Origin: JAWKUK01 sp964402175
GTDB taxonomy: Bacteria; Planctomycetota; UBA1135; GCA-002686595
NCBI GenBank assembly: GCA_964402175.1
Contig: CAYOBN010000011.1
Coordinates: forward strand, 1 to 64,000
Direction of reading: 5' to 3'
DNA length: 64,000 nucleotides
A program made the position numbers and the translations under genes. Positions 26,399 through 34,055 of this stretch are shown here, one piece after another; position 1 is the first letter of the stretch; each line of letters begins with the position of its first letter. A model generated the notes under the pieces. That model did no database searches and had not been told where the DNA came from. It saw only the letters and a program-made list of their open reading frames with translations.

Positions 26399-27580
26399 AT
26401 GGCGACGATCTTCGGCACGGTGCTGCGCTGCGTGGTCCTGATGGGAGTGCTGTGCGCGTGGTCCGCGGCGCAGGACGCGGTCGAGCGCTGGCGCAAGCTG
26501 CCGCCCGAGCAACAGCAGGAGCTCGTGCGCCGCTTCGAGGCGCTGCAGGCGCTCGCGCCCGAAGAGCGCGAGGCCTTCGTGCGCCGCGGCCGCGAGCTCG
26601 TGCGCGTCGAGCAGGACGTCTTGGACGAGCTCTCCCGAGAGCAGCGCCAGCGCCTCGAACGGCTGTCGCCCGACGCCCGCCGTCGGGTCCTGCGAGACCT
26701 CGTCGCGGACCGCCTGCGCGACCGTGCGGAGCGCTTGCGCGAGCTCCTGCCGGAGGAGCGCCTCGAAGCGCTCCGCCAAGGTGATCCGCGGCGCCGCGAG
26801 CGCCTGATGGACGAGCTGCGCCGTGAGCACGAGCGCGCGCTGCCCCAGAGGCTCGAGCACGTCGCCCGCGACCTCGGCCTCCAACAGGGCGAGCTCGAGC
26901 GCCTCGGCGCGCTGGCCCCCGAAGAGCAGCGCCGCAGCCTCGCGGAGCTCGTCCGCCGCCGCGCGGAGCGCCAAGTGGCAGAGCACGGCTTGCCGCCGGG
27001 CATCGACGCCGAAGAGTGGGAGCGCGCCCTGGCCGCGCCGCCCGAAGCGTTCGCGCGCCGCTACGGCCGTTGGAGCGAGCGCCTCGGGCTCGGTCACCCC
27101 GGGGGCGGGCCGCACGGTATGGGCCGCGGGCCCGCGCCGCGACTCGGAGATCGTCCGGGCGATCGTCCTGGCGAGCGGCGGCGCGACGGCGGCGAGCCTC
27201 CGCCGTTCGGTTCGCGCGATCTCGGTCCGCCCCATGGGGGGCCTCCGAGCGGCGGTCCGCCGCCCCACGGGCGCCCGTTCGGCGACCGAGGCGGCCGCGG
27301 ACGCGCACTCGACGCGACGACACACGCTTGGCTCGGCCGCCTGCGCGCGGCCGGAGCGCCGACCCCCGCCGAGCGGTTGGAGCTCCTGGAGCTGCCGCCC
27401 GACGAGCGCAAGCGGGTCCTCTCCGCGCGGATCGAGGCGCGTGTGCTCGGGGTCCTGCGCGAGCTCGGTGTCGACGAGACCGAGCTGGCGGCCCTGGGGT
27501 CCCTGCCGCCCGAGCGCTTCCGCCATGCGACGCGCGAGCTCGTCCTGTCGAAGCTCGGCGGGGACGCGCGGGGACGCTGA
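26399..27580 (+). CDS. Secreted Arg/Glu-rich helical protein with a Gly/Pro-rich middle
   Basis: This 393-residue protein has a signal peptide (about 1-24, cleavage near WSAAQ). A long charged helical part follows at about 28-220, with repeated PEEREAF / PEERLEAL / PEEQRRSL turns between helices as in DUF3106-like or CpxP/Spy-type proteins. Residues about 238-300 are a Gly/Pro/Asp/Arg-rich low-complexity stretch. A final helical block (LGRLRAAGAPTPAERLELLELPPDERKRVL) repeats the theme. The gene starts one base after the anti-sigma stop, completing a three-gene operon. A periplasmic sensor or chaperone role for envelope or metal stress is inferred only. Confidence 0.6.
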   Translation: MATIFGTVLRCVVLMGVLCAWSAAQDAVERWRKLPPEQQQELVRRFEALQALAPEEREAFVRRGRELVRVEQDVLDELSREQRQRLERLSPDARRRVLRDLVADRLRDRAERLRELLPEERLEALRQGDPRRRERLMDELRREHERALPQRLEHVARDLGLQQGELERLGALAPEEQRRSLAELVRRRAERQVAEHGLPPGIDAEEWERALAAPPEAFARRYGRWSERLGLGHPGGGPHGMGRGPAPRLGDRPGDRPGERRRDGGEPPPFGSRDLGPPHGGPPSGGPPPHGRPFGDRGGRGRALDATTHAWLGRLRAAGAPTPAERLELLELPPDERKRVLSARIEARVLGVLRELGVDETELAALGSLPPERFRHATRELVLSKLGGDARGR

Positions 27581-27647
27581 GGCCCCGATGTGGGGCGGCT
27601 CCGCCTGTCGAAGCCACCCCGCGCGTACGCTAGGGGGTCCAAGCCCC

Positions 27648-28847
27648 ATGACCCGGATCCCCGCCAGTGAGCTCGGCCTCGCCGCCGTCCCGTTCAGCTC
27701 GATCGCTGCGCTGCGGGCTGCGGGGGCGCGGGTCATCGACCTGCGCAGCCCCGCGGAGTTCGCGGACGACCACGTTCCGGGCGCGGTGAACGTGCCGCTG
27801 TTCGACAACCAAGAGCGCGCGCTCGTGGGGCTGCTCTACAAACAGTTCTCGCCGGACGCCGCGTTCCACGAGGGCCGCGAGGTCGTCGCGCGCAAGGTCG
27901 GAGGCCTCGTCGCTGCGCTCGCGGCCGCGGCCGATTGGACCCCCGCAGGCACGGACGGCGCGCTGCGCGAGGACGAGCTGCGCGCGCGTGTGTTCGCGAT
28001 GACCGAGCGCGGGATCGGTCCGCTCGACGTCGAGCTGACCGCGGTGCCCGCCGACCCGCTGCCCGAGCGGCCGGTGGCGCTGCACTGTTGGCGCGGAGGG
28101 TTGCGCTCGCGCAGCGTGTTGGCGCTCGTGCGCGCGCTCGGCTTGACACGCGCGGTCGGCGTCGAGGGCGGCTATCGCGGCTGGCGCGCGTGTGTCATGC
28201 AAGACCTCGCTGCGTGGTCAGGCGTGCCGACAGCGATCGTGCTGCGCGGCCTCACGGGTGTCGGAAAGACGCTTGTGTTGCGCGAGATCGAACGTCTGCG
28301 TCCGGGGTCGACGCTCGATCTCGAGCAGCTCGCAGGCCACCGCAGCTCGTTGCTCGGGATGGTCGGACTGCAGCCCGTCAGCCAGAAGTACTTCGAGACT
28401 CTCTTGCACGAGCGGCTCGCAGAGGGATTTCCGGGTGGCTTCATGGTCGTCGAAGGTGAGAGCCGCAAAGTCGGCGACGTCGTCATCCCCGCGCGTGTTT
28501 GGGCGGCGATGGAGGGGGCGACCAACGTCTGGTTGACCGCGGATGTCCCGCGGCGCGTCGCGGTGCTGATCGAGGACTACCTGGCGCGGCCCGATGCACT
28601 GCCGGTCCTCGAGCGGCAGCTCGAAGCGGTCGCTGGCCGCCTGTCGCGGCGGCTCGACCTCGTCGGGATGTTGCGGCGCGGCGAGGTGCGCGAGCTGGTC
28701 GAGCTCTTGCTCGCGCGCTACTACGACCCCTTGTATGGGCACAGCGAGCGCGGACGGGGTTACGCCGCAGAGATCGATGCGAGCGACCCGGTCGCCGCGG
28801 CAGAGCGTGTGCTGGAGCTCGCCGATCGACTCGCTCTGGGACGCTGA
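27648..28847 (+). CDS. mnmH: tRNA 2-selenouridine synthase (MnmH/SelU/YbbB)
   Basis: This 399-residue enzyme converts 2-thiouridine at tRNA wobble position 34 to 2-selenouridine using selenophosphate, via a geranylated intermediate in characterised members. The N-terminal rhodanese domain has VIDLRSPAEFADDHVPGAVNVPLFDNQERA and the active-site LHCWRGGLRSRS with Cys147. The C-terminal P-loop domain starts at GLTGVGKT (about 201-208), followed by QPVSQKYFETLL and VVEGESRKVGDVVIP, diagnostic of the family. Length is normal. It implies that the host has selenophosphate synthase elsewhere. Confidence 0.93.
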   Translation: MTRIPASELGLAAVPFSSIAALRAAGARVIDLRSPAEFADDHVPGAVNVPLFDNQERALVGLLYKQFSPDAAFHEGREVVARKVGGLVAALAAAADWTPAGTDGALREDELRARVFAMTERGIGPLDVELTAVPADPLPERPVALHCWRGGLRSRSVLALVRALGLTRAVGVEGGYRGWRACVMQDLAAWSGVPTAIVLRGLTGVGKTLVLREIERLRPGSTLDLEQLAGHRSSLLGMVGLQPVSQKYFETLLHERLAEGFPGGFMVVEGESRKVGDVVIPARVWAAMEGATNVWLTADVPRRVAVLIEDYLARPDALPVLERQLEAVAGRLSRRLDLVGMLRRGEVRELVELLLARYYDPLYGHSERGRGYAAEIDASDPVAAAERVLELADRLALGR

Positions 28848-28909
28848 GGCGCGGTCACAGCCGCGCTGGTGCTGCGTACTACGCGCTGAACCCGCTCAGG
28901 AACAGCACC

Positions 28910-29326
28910 ATGCAACAGAACAGCTCCGAGTCCCTCACACAAACCCGAACGCGCCTGTCCTGGGCTGCACAGATCATCGCCGCGGTGATCCTGGGGCAGA
29001 CCCTCTTCTTCAAGTTCACGGGCGCGCCGGAGGCGGTGGCCCTCTTCACGAAGCTCGGTGTCGAGCCGTTCGGCCGCATCGGACTGGGTGTCGTCGAGCT
29101 GATCGCCGTGGTGCTGCTCCTCGCGCCGCGCACGGCCGCTTTCGGCGGAGCGTTGACCCTCGGCCTCATGCTGGGCGCAGTCGGCTCGCACCTTGGGCCG
29201 CTCGGCATCGAGGTCGAAGGGGACGGGGGCGCGCTCTTTGTCATGGCGGTCATCACCCTCGTCGCCGGCGCGCTCATCACTTGGTTACGGCGCCGCACGC
29301 TGCTGGCTCTTGTACCGCGCCGCTGA
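28910..29326 (+). CDS. DoxX-family small membrane protein
   Basis: This 138-residue protein has four predicted membrane helices: AAQIIAAVILGQTLFFKF, FGRIGLGVVELIAVVLLLA, AFGGALTLGLMLGAVGSHL and ALFVMAVITLVAGALITWL. FFKFTGAPEAVALFTKLGVEPFGRIGLGVVEL is the typical DoxX/DoxD-like core. Function in the family is diverse and mostly uncharacterised. Its 3' end overlaps the convergent glycosyltransferase gene by 42 bases. Confidence 0.8.
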   Translation: MQQNSSESLTQTRTRLSWAAQIIAAVILGQTLFFKFTGAPEAVALFTKLGVEPFGRIGLGVVELIAVVLLLAPRTAAFGGALTLGLMLGAVGSHLGPLGIEVEGDGGALFVMAVITLVAGALITWLRRRTLLALVPRR

Positions 29327-30511
29327 GCTCCGTGCCGCGGCTCGCAGCTCTCCCAGTGAATAGAGCGTGCCGCGCCAACGCACGCCGCCTTGGCGAAGGG
29401 TCAGCCAAGTCGAGCGCAAGAGCGTGAAGAGGAACACCGCGACTCCGAGAGGCGCCAGCAGCGCGGTCCAAGCCGCGACCCCGGAGTCGCGCGCTGCGGC
29501 AGCCTGCCCGGCGATCACCACCGCGCACGCGCCGCTGTAGAGCGCGCGCACGATCCACTGGTCGCTGGCAAAGACCAGGAAGAACGGCGCGATGAAGAGC
29601 GCGAGCAGGAACAGGCTCGTTGCGGCGACGAGCCCAAGGCGGAAGTCGAGCCCTGCAAAGGCGTTCTTCTCGAGGCCGCGCACCATCGCTGGCAGCGATG
29701 GATACCACTCGACATCGACGGCCCCACGACCGATGACGAAGTCCTGCCGCGAGCCGCGCCGTTTCAAGCGCTCGCCGAGGCGCAGGTCGTCGTCGACCCG
29801 TAAGCGGATCGCGCTGTAACCGCCAGCGGCTTCATAGGCGTCGCGTCGGACGAGGTTCAGCGCGCCGATGCCGATGTAAGCGGCGCTCCTCGGATCACGC
29901 GCTCGCCAGGGCTTCGTGAACCGCCCGAGCAGGACCGCAAAGGTCCCGACCAGCATCGCCAGCGACCACGACCTTGCGCGAATGCCCGGCGCGGCGGTCA
30001 GATGTTCGATGTGTTTGGTCGCAGCGTAAGCGACCACCTTGCTCACGGTATCGGGCTGGAAGACGACGTCCGCGTCGGTGAACAGGATGTACCTTCCGGT
30101 CGCCAGCGCGGCGCCCCGCGCCAGCGCGTGGTTCTTGCCCAGCCATCCGGCAGGCAGCTCATCGATACGCAGCGCTCGCACGCGGGAGTCCTGCGCGGAG
30201 AGGCGCTCGATCACAGCGCCGGTGCCATCGCTCGACCGGTCGTCGACGACGATGACCTCGAGGTCCGGGTGATCCTGAGCCAGGAGCGAGCCGAGGCCCG
30301 CTGCGATCGTCGCGGCTTCGTCGCGCGCGGCGACGACCACCGAGACCCGCACGGGTTCGGGCGGCAACATCGGCTTCCAGCCTGCCAAACGGACGACGCG
30401 GCGCATTCCGCGCCAGGCTTCGTACGAGCCTGCGAGGTGCAGCGCCAGGAGCAGCGCAGCGAACACACCGAGGGCCAGATCCAAGCCGCGAGAGCATACG
30501 GACCGGGGCAC
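29285..30511 (-). CDS. Membrane GT2 glycosyltransferase (HpnB/CrtQ-like)
   Basis: This 408-residue protein has an N-terminal membrane helix (LALGVFAALLLALHLAG), a GT2 catalytic domain and three or four C-terminal helices. Catalytic motifs: VRVSVVVAARDEAATIAAGL, VIVVDDRSSDGTG, LPAGWLGKNHALARGA, YILFTDADVVF (metal-binding DAD), and RVDDDLRLGERLKRRG in the acceptor region. This build resembles the hopanoid-associated HpnB and carotenoid CrtQ-type transferases, so a lipid acceptor is plausible. The extreme C-terminus is encoded on the strand opposite the end of DoxX. Confidence 0.78.
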   Translation of the reverse strand: MPRSVCSRGLDLALGVFAALLLALHLAGSYEAWRGMRRVVRLAGWKPMLPPEPVRVSVVVAARDEAATIAAGLGSLLAQDHPDLEVIVVDDRSSDGTGAVIERLSAQDSRVRALRIDELPAGWLGKNHALARGAALATGRYILFTDADVVFQPDTVSKVVAYAATKHIEHLTAAPGIRARSWSLAMLVGTFAVLLGRFTKPWRARDPRSAAYIGIGALNLVRRDAYEAAGGYSAIRLRVDDDLRLGERLKRRGSRQDFVIGRGAVDVEWYPSLPAMVRGLEKNAFAGLDFRLGLVAATSLFLLALFIAPFFLVFASDQWIVRALYSGACAVVIAGQAAAARDSGVAAWTALLAPLGVAVFLFTLLRSTWLTLRQGGVRWRGTLYSLGELRAAARSSAARYKSQQRAAP

Positions 30512-30743
30512 CCTCGATCACTATCCCGCGCGCTGCATTCCGCGCTCGGCTCGGAGCCGCCGATCCATGCCTCTGGCGCGACCTGGCTGCAGGTTTGGAA
30601 CAAGGCGCTCACATGGACCGCGTGCCGCGCCGTCGAGCCCGACATGAGGGGGTCGCACGCGGTCGCAGCGTCAGCTCGACCGGGGCCGCACGGGACATCG
30701 CTCCTCTGGGTTATTCTCTTCGGACGCCCCGCGTCCCCTCACG

Positions 30744-33413
30744 ATGACGAACCTCACCGACCGGCCCTCGACCGAACCCCAGCCGACCTACCGTAAGGAC
30801 TACCGGCCGCCCGCCTTCTGGATTCGGCAAGTGGAGCTCGACTTCGACCTCGGGGAAGACGGGACACTCGTCCACGCGGATGTCACGTTCGAGCGGAATA
30901 CGGCGCTGCCCGCCGGCGCGCCTCTGGTGCTGGACGGGGAGGAGCTCGAGACCCTCTCCGTCATGCTCGACGGCATCGAGCTCGCGCCGGATCGGTATCA
31001 GCTCACTCCGACTTCGCTGACGCTCGAGGACGTACCCGACCGTTTTCGCCTCGCGACCCGTGTGCGTATCCACCCCGAGCGCAACACGGCCTTGATGGGC
31101 CTCTACAAGTCCTCGGGCAACTTCTGCACACAATGCGAAGCCGAGGGGTTCCGCCGCATCACGTGGTACCTCGACCGCCCCGACGTGATGGCGTGTTTCC
31201 GGGTCTCGCTCACCGCGGACGCGGCGCGTTATCCCGTGTTGCTCTCGAACGGCAACCGGCTCTCGGTCGTGCCCGTGGGTGGCGGTCGCCATCGCGCGCA
31301 GTGGGAGGACCCGTTCCCGAAGCCCGCGTACTTGTTCGCGCTCGTAGCGGGTGACCTCGCGTGTCACGCCGGGACGTTCCGGACCAAGAGCGGACGCGAC
31401 GTGCGCTGCGAGATCTGGGTCGAGCACAAAGACGCCGACAAAGCCGCGTTTGCGCTGGATTCCCTGCAGCTCTCGATGCGCTGGGACGAAGACACGTTCG
31501 GCCTGGAGTACGACCTGGACCTCTACATGATCGTCGCTGTCGGCGACTTCAACATGGGGGCCATGGAGAACAAGGGGCTCAACATCTTCAACTCGAAGTT
31601 CGTGCTCGCGAAGCCCGAGACCGCCACGGACGGCGACTACGAAGGCGTCGAGAGCGTCATCGCGCACGAGTACTTACACAACTGGACCGGCAACCGTGTC
31701 ACGTGCCGCGACTGGTTCCAGTTGACGTTGAAGGAGGGCTTGACGGTCTACCGCGACCAACGCTTCACGATGGACGTTCGCTCGGCGGCGGTGAAGCGGA
31801 TCGAAGATGTGCGCAATCTGCGCGCCAGCCAGTTCCTCGAAGACGCTGGCCCGATGGCGCACCCGATCCGCCCCGAGCAGTACATCGAGATGAACAACTT
31901 CTACACCGCGACGGTGTACGAGAAGGGGGCGCAGGTCGTCCAGATGTACGAGCAGCTCCTCGGGCGCGAGGGCTTCCGGCGCGGGATGGACCTCTACTTC
32001 AAGCGTCACGACGGCGCCGCGGTCACCTGCGACGACTTCAGGGCGGCGATGGCCGACGCAAACGGGCGCGACCTGACGCAGTTCGAGCGTTGGTACACGC
32101 AGAAGGGCACTCCGACGCTCGTCGTCAGCGAGCGCTTCGACGAGCGCGCCCAGACGTTTACGCTGACTCTGCGCCAAGAAGCGCCGAAGAACGAGCCCAA
32201 CTGGCGCCCATGCCACGTTCCAGTGCGCACAGGTCTGATCGGCCCCGACGGACGCGACATGCGCATGGCGCTCGCCGGCGAGTCCGTCGGTGACGCTCCC
32301 ACGGAACGGATCCTCGAGCTGACCGAACAAGAGCAGTCGTGGACGTTCCACGGCATCTGCGCGGCGCCGATGGCTTCGGTCCTGCGCGGCTTCTCCGCCC
32401 CGATGCACGTGAAGCGGACGCGGTCGCACGCTGCGCTCGCGTTCCAGTTCGCGAACGACAGCGACCCTTTCAATCGCTGGGATGCAGGCCAGGCGCTCTT
32501 CACCGATGTGCTGCTCGCCGGAGCGCGGGCAGGGGCGGCGTGGACGGGCCTCGATGCTGTTGTGATCGACGCCGTGCGTCGGCTCCTGCTGGACGACTCC
32601 TTCGACGGTTCGTTCCGCGCGCTCGCGATGACGCTGCCGCCCGAGGTCATGCTGCAGCAGCACCTCGAAGTCATCGATCCCGATGCGCTGTCCGGCGCGC
32701 GCGACCGAGCCCGGCGCGAGCTCTACAAGGCGCTGCAGAGCGAGCTGCTCGCCCTGCACGATCGCTTGCGGCCGACAGGAGCCTACAGCGCCGATGCAGC
32801 GGCCATCCACCGCCGCCGGCTCGCCAATGCGGTCCTGGGGACGTTGACGGTCGCCGACCCGGAGCAAGCTGCGCTGCGCGCCGAGGCCCAGTTCCGCGCC
32901 GCAGACAACATGACCGATGCGCAGGCCGCGCTCGCCACGTTGTGTGAGCTCGACGTTCCGGCTCGGGACGAAGCGCTCGCTGCGTTCCATACGCGGTGGC
33001 GCCGGGACGCGCTCGTCCTCGACAAGTGGTTCGCGCTGCAGGCGGTCAGCCGCTCGCTCGGCACACCGGAGTTCGTGCAGCAGCTCATGCAGCATCCGGA
33101 CTTCACCCTCGACAATCCCAACCGCGTGCGAGCGCTCGTCGGGACCTTCGCGGGAGGGAACTTCGCGGGCTTCCACTCCGCCGACGGCGCGGGTTACGTC
33201 CTCGTCGCAGACGCGGTCCTCGAGCTCGACCGCAAGAACCCGCAGATCGCCTCGCGCATCGTGCGTGCGTTCAACTCCTGGCGCACCCTCGAGCCGCGCC
33301 GCCGCGCCCTCATGGAAGCCGAGCTGACGCGCATCGCTGCGCGACCGCAGCTCTCGAAAGACGTCTTCGAGATCGTCAGCCGAGCGCTGGAGCCTCAGGT
33401 TGCGACGACCTGA
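30744..33413 (+). CDS. pepN: Aminopeptidase N (M1 family zinc metallopeptidase)
   Basis: This 889-residue cytoplasmic enzyme removes N-terminal residues from peptides. The substrate-anchoring motif GAMENKG is at 272-278. The zinc site is HEYLHNWTGNRV (HExxH at 308-312), with the downstream LKEGLTVYRDQ supplying the glutamate ligand. FCTQCEAEGFRRITWYLDRPDV and QYIEMNNFYTATVYEKGAQVV are characteristic of the E. coli-type PepN subfamily rather than eukaryotic M1 enzymes. The C-terminal 350 residues are the helical cap. There is no signal peptide. The 232-base upstream gap is shared with the divergent GT2 gene and holds both promoters. Confidence 0.96.
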   Translation: MTNLTDRPSTEPQPTYRKDYRPPAFWIRQVELDFDLGEDGTLVHADVTFERNTALPAGAPLVLDGEELETLSVMLDGIELAPDRYQLTPTSLTLEDVPDRFRLATRVRIHPERNTALMGLYKSSGNFCTQCEAEGFRRITWYLDRPDVMACFRVSLTADAARYPVLLSNGNRLSVVPVGGGRHRAQWEDPFPKPAYLFALVAGDLACHAGTFRTKSGRDVRCEIWVEHKDADKAAFALDSLQLSMRWDEDTFGLEYDLDLYMIVAVGDFNMGAMENKGLNIFNSKFVLAKPETATDGDYEGVESVIAHEYLHNWTGNRVTCRDWFQLTLKEGLTVYRDQRFTMDVRSAAVKRIEDVRNLRASQFLEDAGPMAHPIRPEQYIEMNNFYTATVYEKGAQVVQMYEQLLGREGFRRGMDLYFKRHDGAAVTCDDFRAAMADANGRDLTQFERWYTQKGTPTLVVSERFDERAQTFTLTLRQEAPKNEPNWRPCHVPVRTGLIGPDGRDMRMALAGESVGDAPTERILELTEQEQSWTFHGICAAPMASVLRGFSAPMHVKRTRSHAALAFQFANDSDPFNRWDAGQALFTDVLLAGARAGAAWTGLDAVVIDAVRRLLLDDSFDGSFRALAMTLPPEVMLQQHLEVIDPDALSGARDRARRELYKALQSELLALHDRLRPTGAYSADAAAIHRRRLANAVLGTLTVADPEQAALRAEAQFRAADNMTDAQAALATLCELDVPARDEALAAFHTRWRRDALVLDKWFALQAVSRSLGTPEFVQQLMQHPDFTLDNPNRVRALVGTFAGGNFAGFHSADGAGYVLVADAVLELDRKNPQIASRIVRAFNSWRTLEPRRRALMEAELTRIAARPQLSKDVFEIVSRALEPQVATT

Positions 33414-33563
33414 GTCGAGTCTGTGACCGTCGAGGACTTCGCCTGTACCTCTGCGGGACTGGGGCCTCGGCGACGCGTTCGGTGACACGGCGCCGGCCTA
33501 TCCTCGCCGCTGCGCGGACCCCTGCCCGAGCCCTCCGCCGTCCTCGGCGGCCTCGGCCTCTTC

Positions 33564-34055
33564 TTGCTGCGACTGGCCTTGGCCGAACCCGACGCCGTGA
33601 TCGCGGCGACCACCGTTCGGGGCGCGCTCGTAAGGACCGAGCGGCGCCCGATCCCCGGCGAGGGCGAGGCGTTTGTGCTGCACCTCGAAGGGCAGCCCGC
33701 TCCGGTCGGCATCATCGAGCGCTTCGAGCGACGCCCTGCCCTCTTGAACGAGCTGCAGGCGCGCCTCGCGCCCAATGCGTCGGTCGTCGCGTCGGTCGCC
33801 GAGGATCCCGAGCGCCAGCTCGACCGCGTATCGCGTCTCGACGTGAACGGGTTGCTGCTCTACGTCGCGGACGAAGACCAGGGCGGGGCGCGCGGGCTCC
33901 TGCACGCGGGGCTCGGGGTGCCGGGCCTCGCCGCACTCGGCGCGGGCTTAGTGACTGCGCGCGCAGCACGGGGCGCCGGGCGACTCGGGGCGCCCGCCTC
34001 CAGCCTGCCCACCTCCAGGATGCCCGACGCCGGGGATTTCCGGCGTCGCGCGTGA
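33564..34055 (+). CDS. Small membrane protein ORF, start unresolved, paralog of the 0.3-kb protein
   Basis: The frame is open from 33486 but contains no ATG or GTG; TTG at 33564 is the first usual start. Hydrophobic residues encoded just upstream (AVLGGLGLFLLRLALAEPD across the TTG) look like the N-terminal helix of the protein at 271-774 (ILGGFLLRIGLADPN), so the true start is probably further 5' or has been lost. Downstream similarity includes LHLEGQP and RLAPNASVVASVAEDPER. A second hydrophobic stretch (LGVPGLAALGAGLV) is near the end. Its TGA overlaps the GTG start of the kinase-like gene by four bases. Confidence 0.45.
   Translation: MLRLALAEPDAVIAATTVRGALVRTERRPIPGEGEAFVLHLEGQPAPVGIIERFERRPALLNELQARLAPNASVVASVAEDPERQLDRVSRLDVNGLLLYVADEDQGGARGLLHAGLGVPGLAALGAGLVTARAARGAGRLGAPASSLPTSRMPDAGDFRRRA

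Noticed and set aside
30512..30743. Possible small gene between the GT2 gene and pepN.
   Set aside because: Open frames there have no ribosome-binding site or protein-like composition; the region is a divergent promoter gap.
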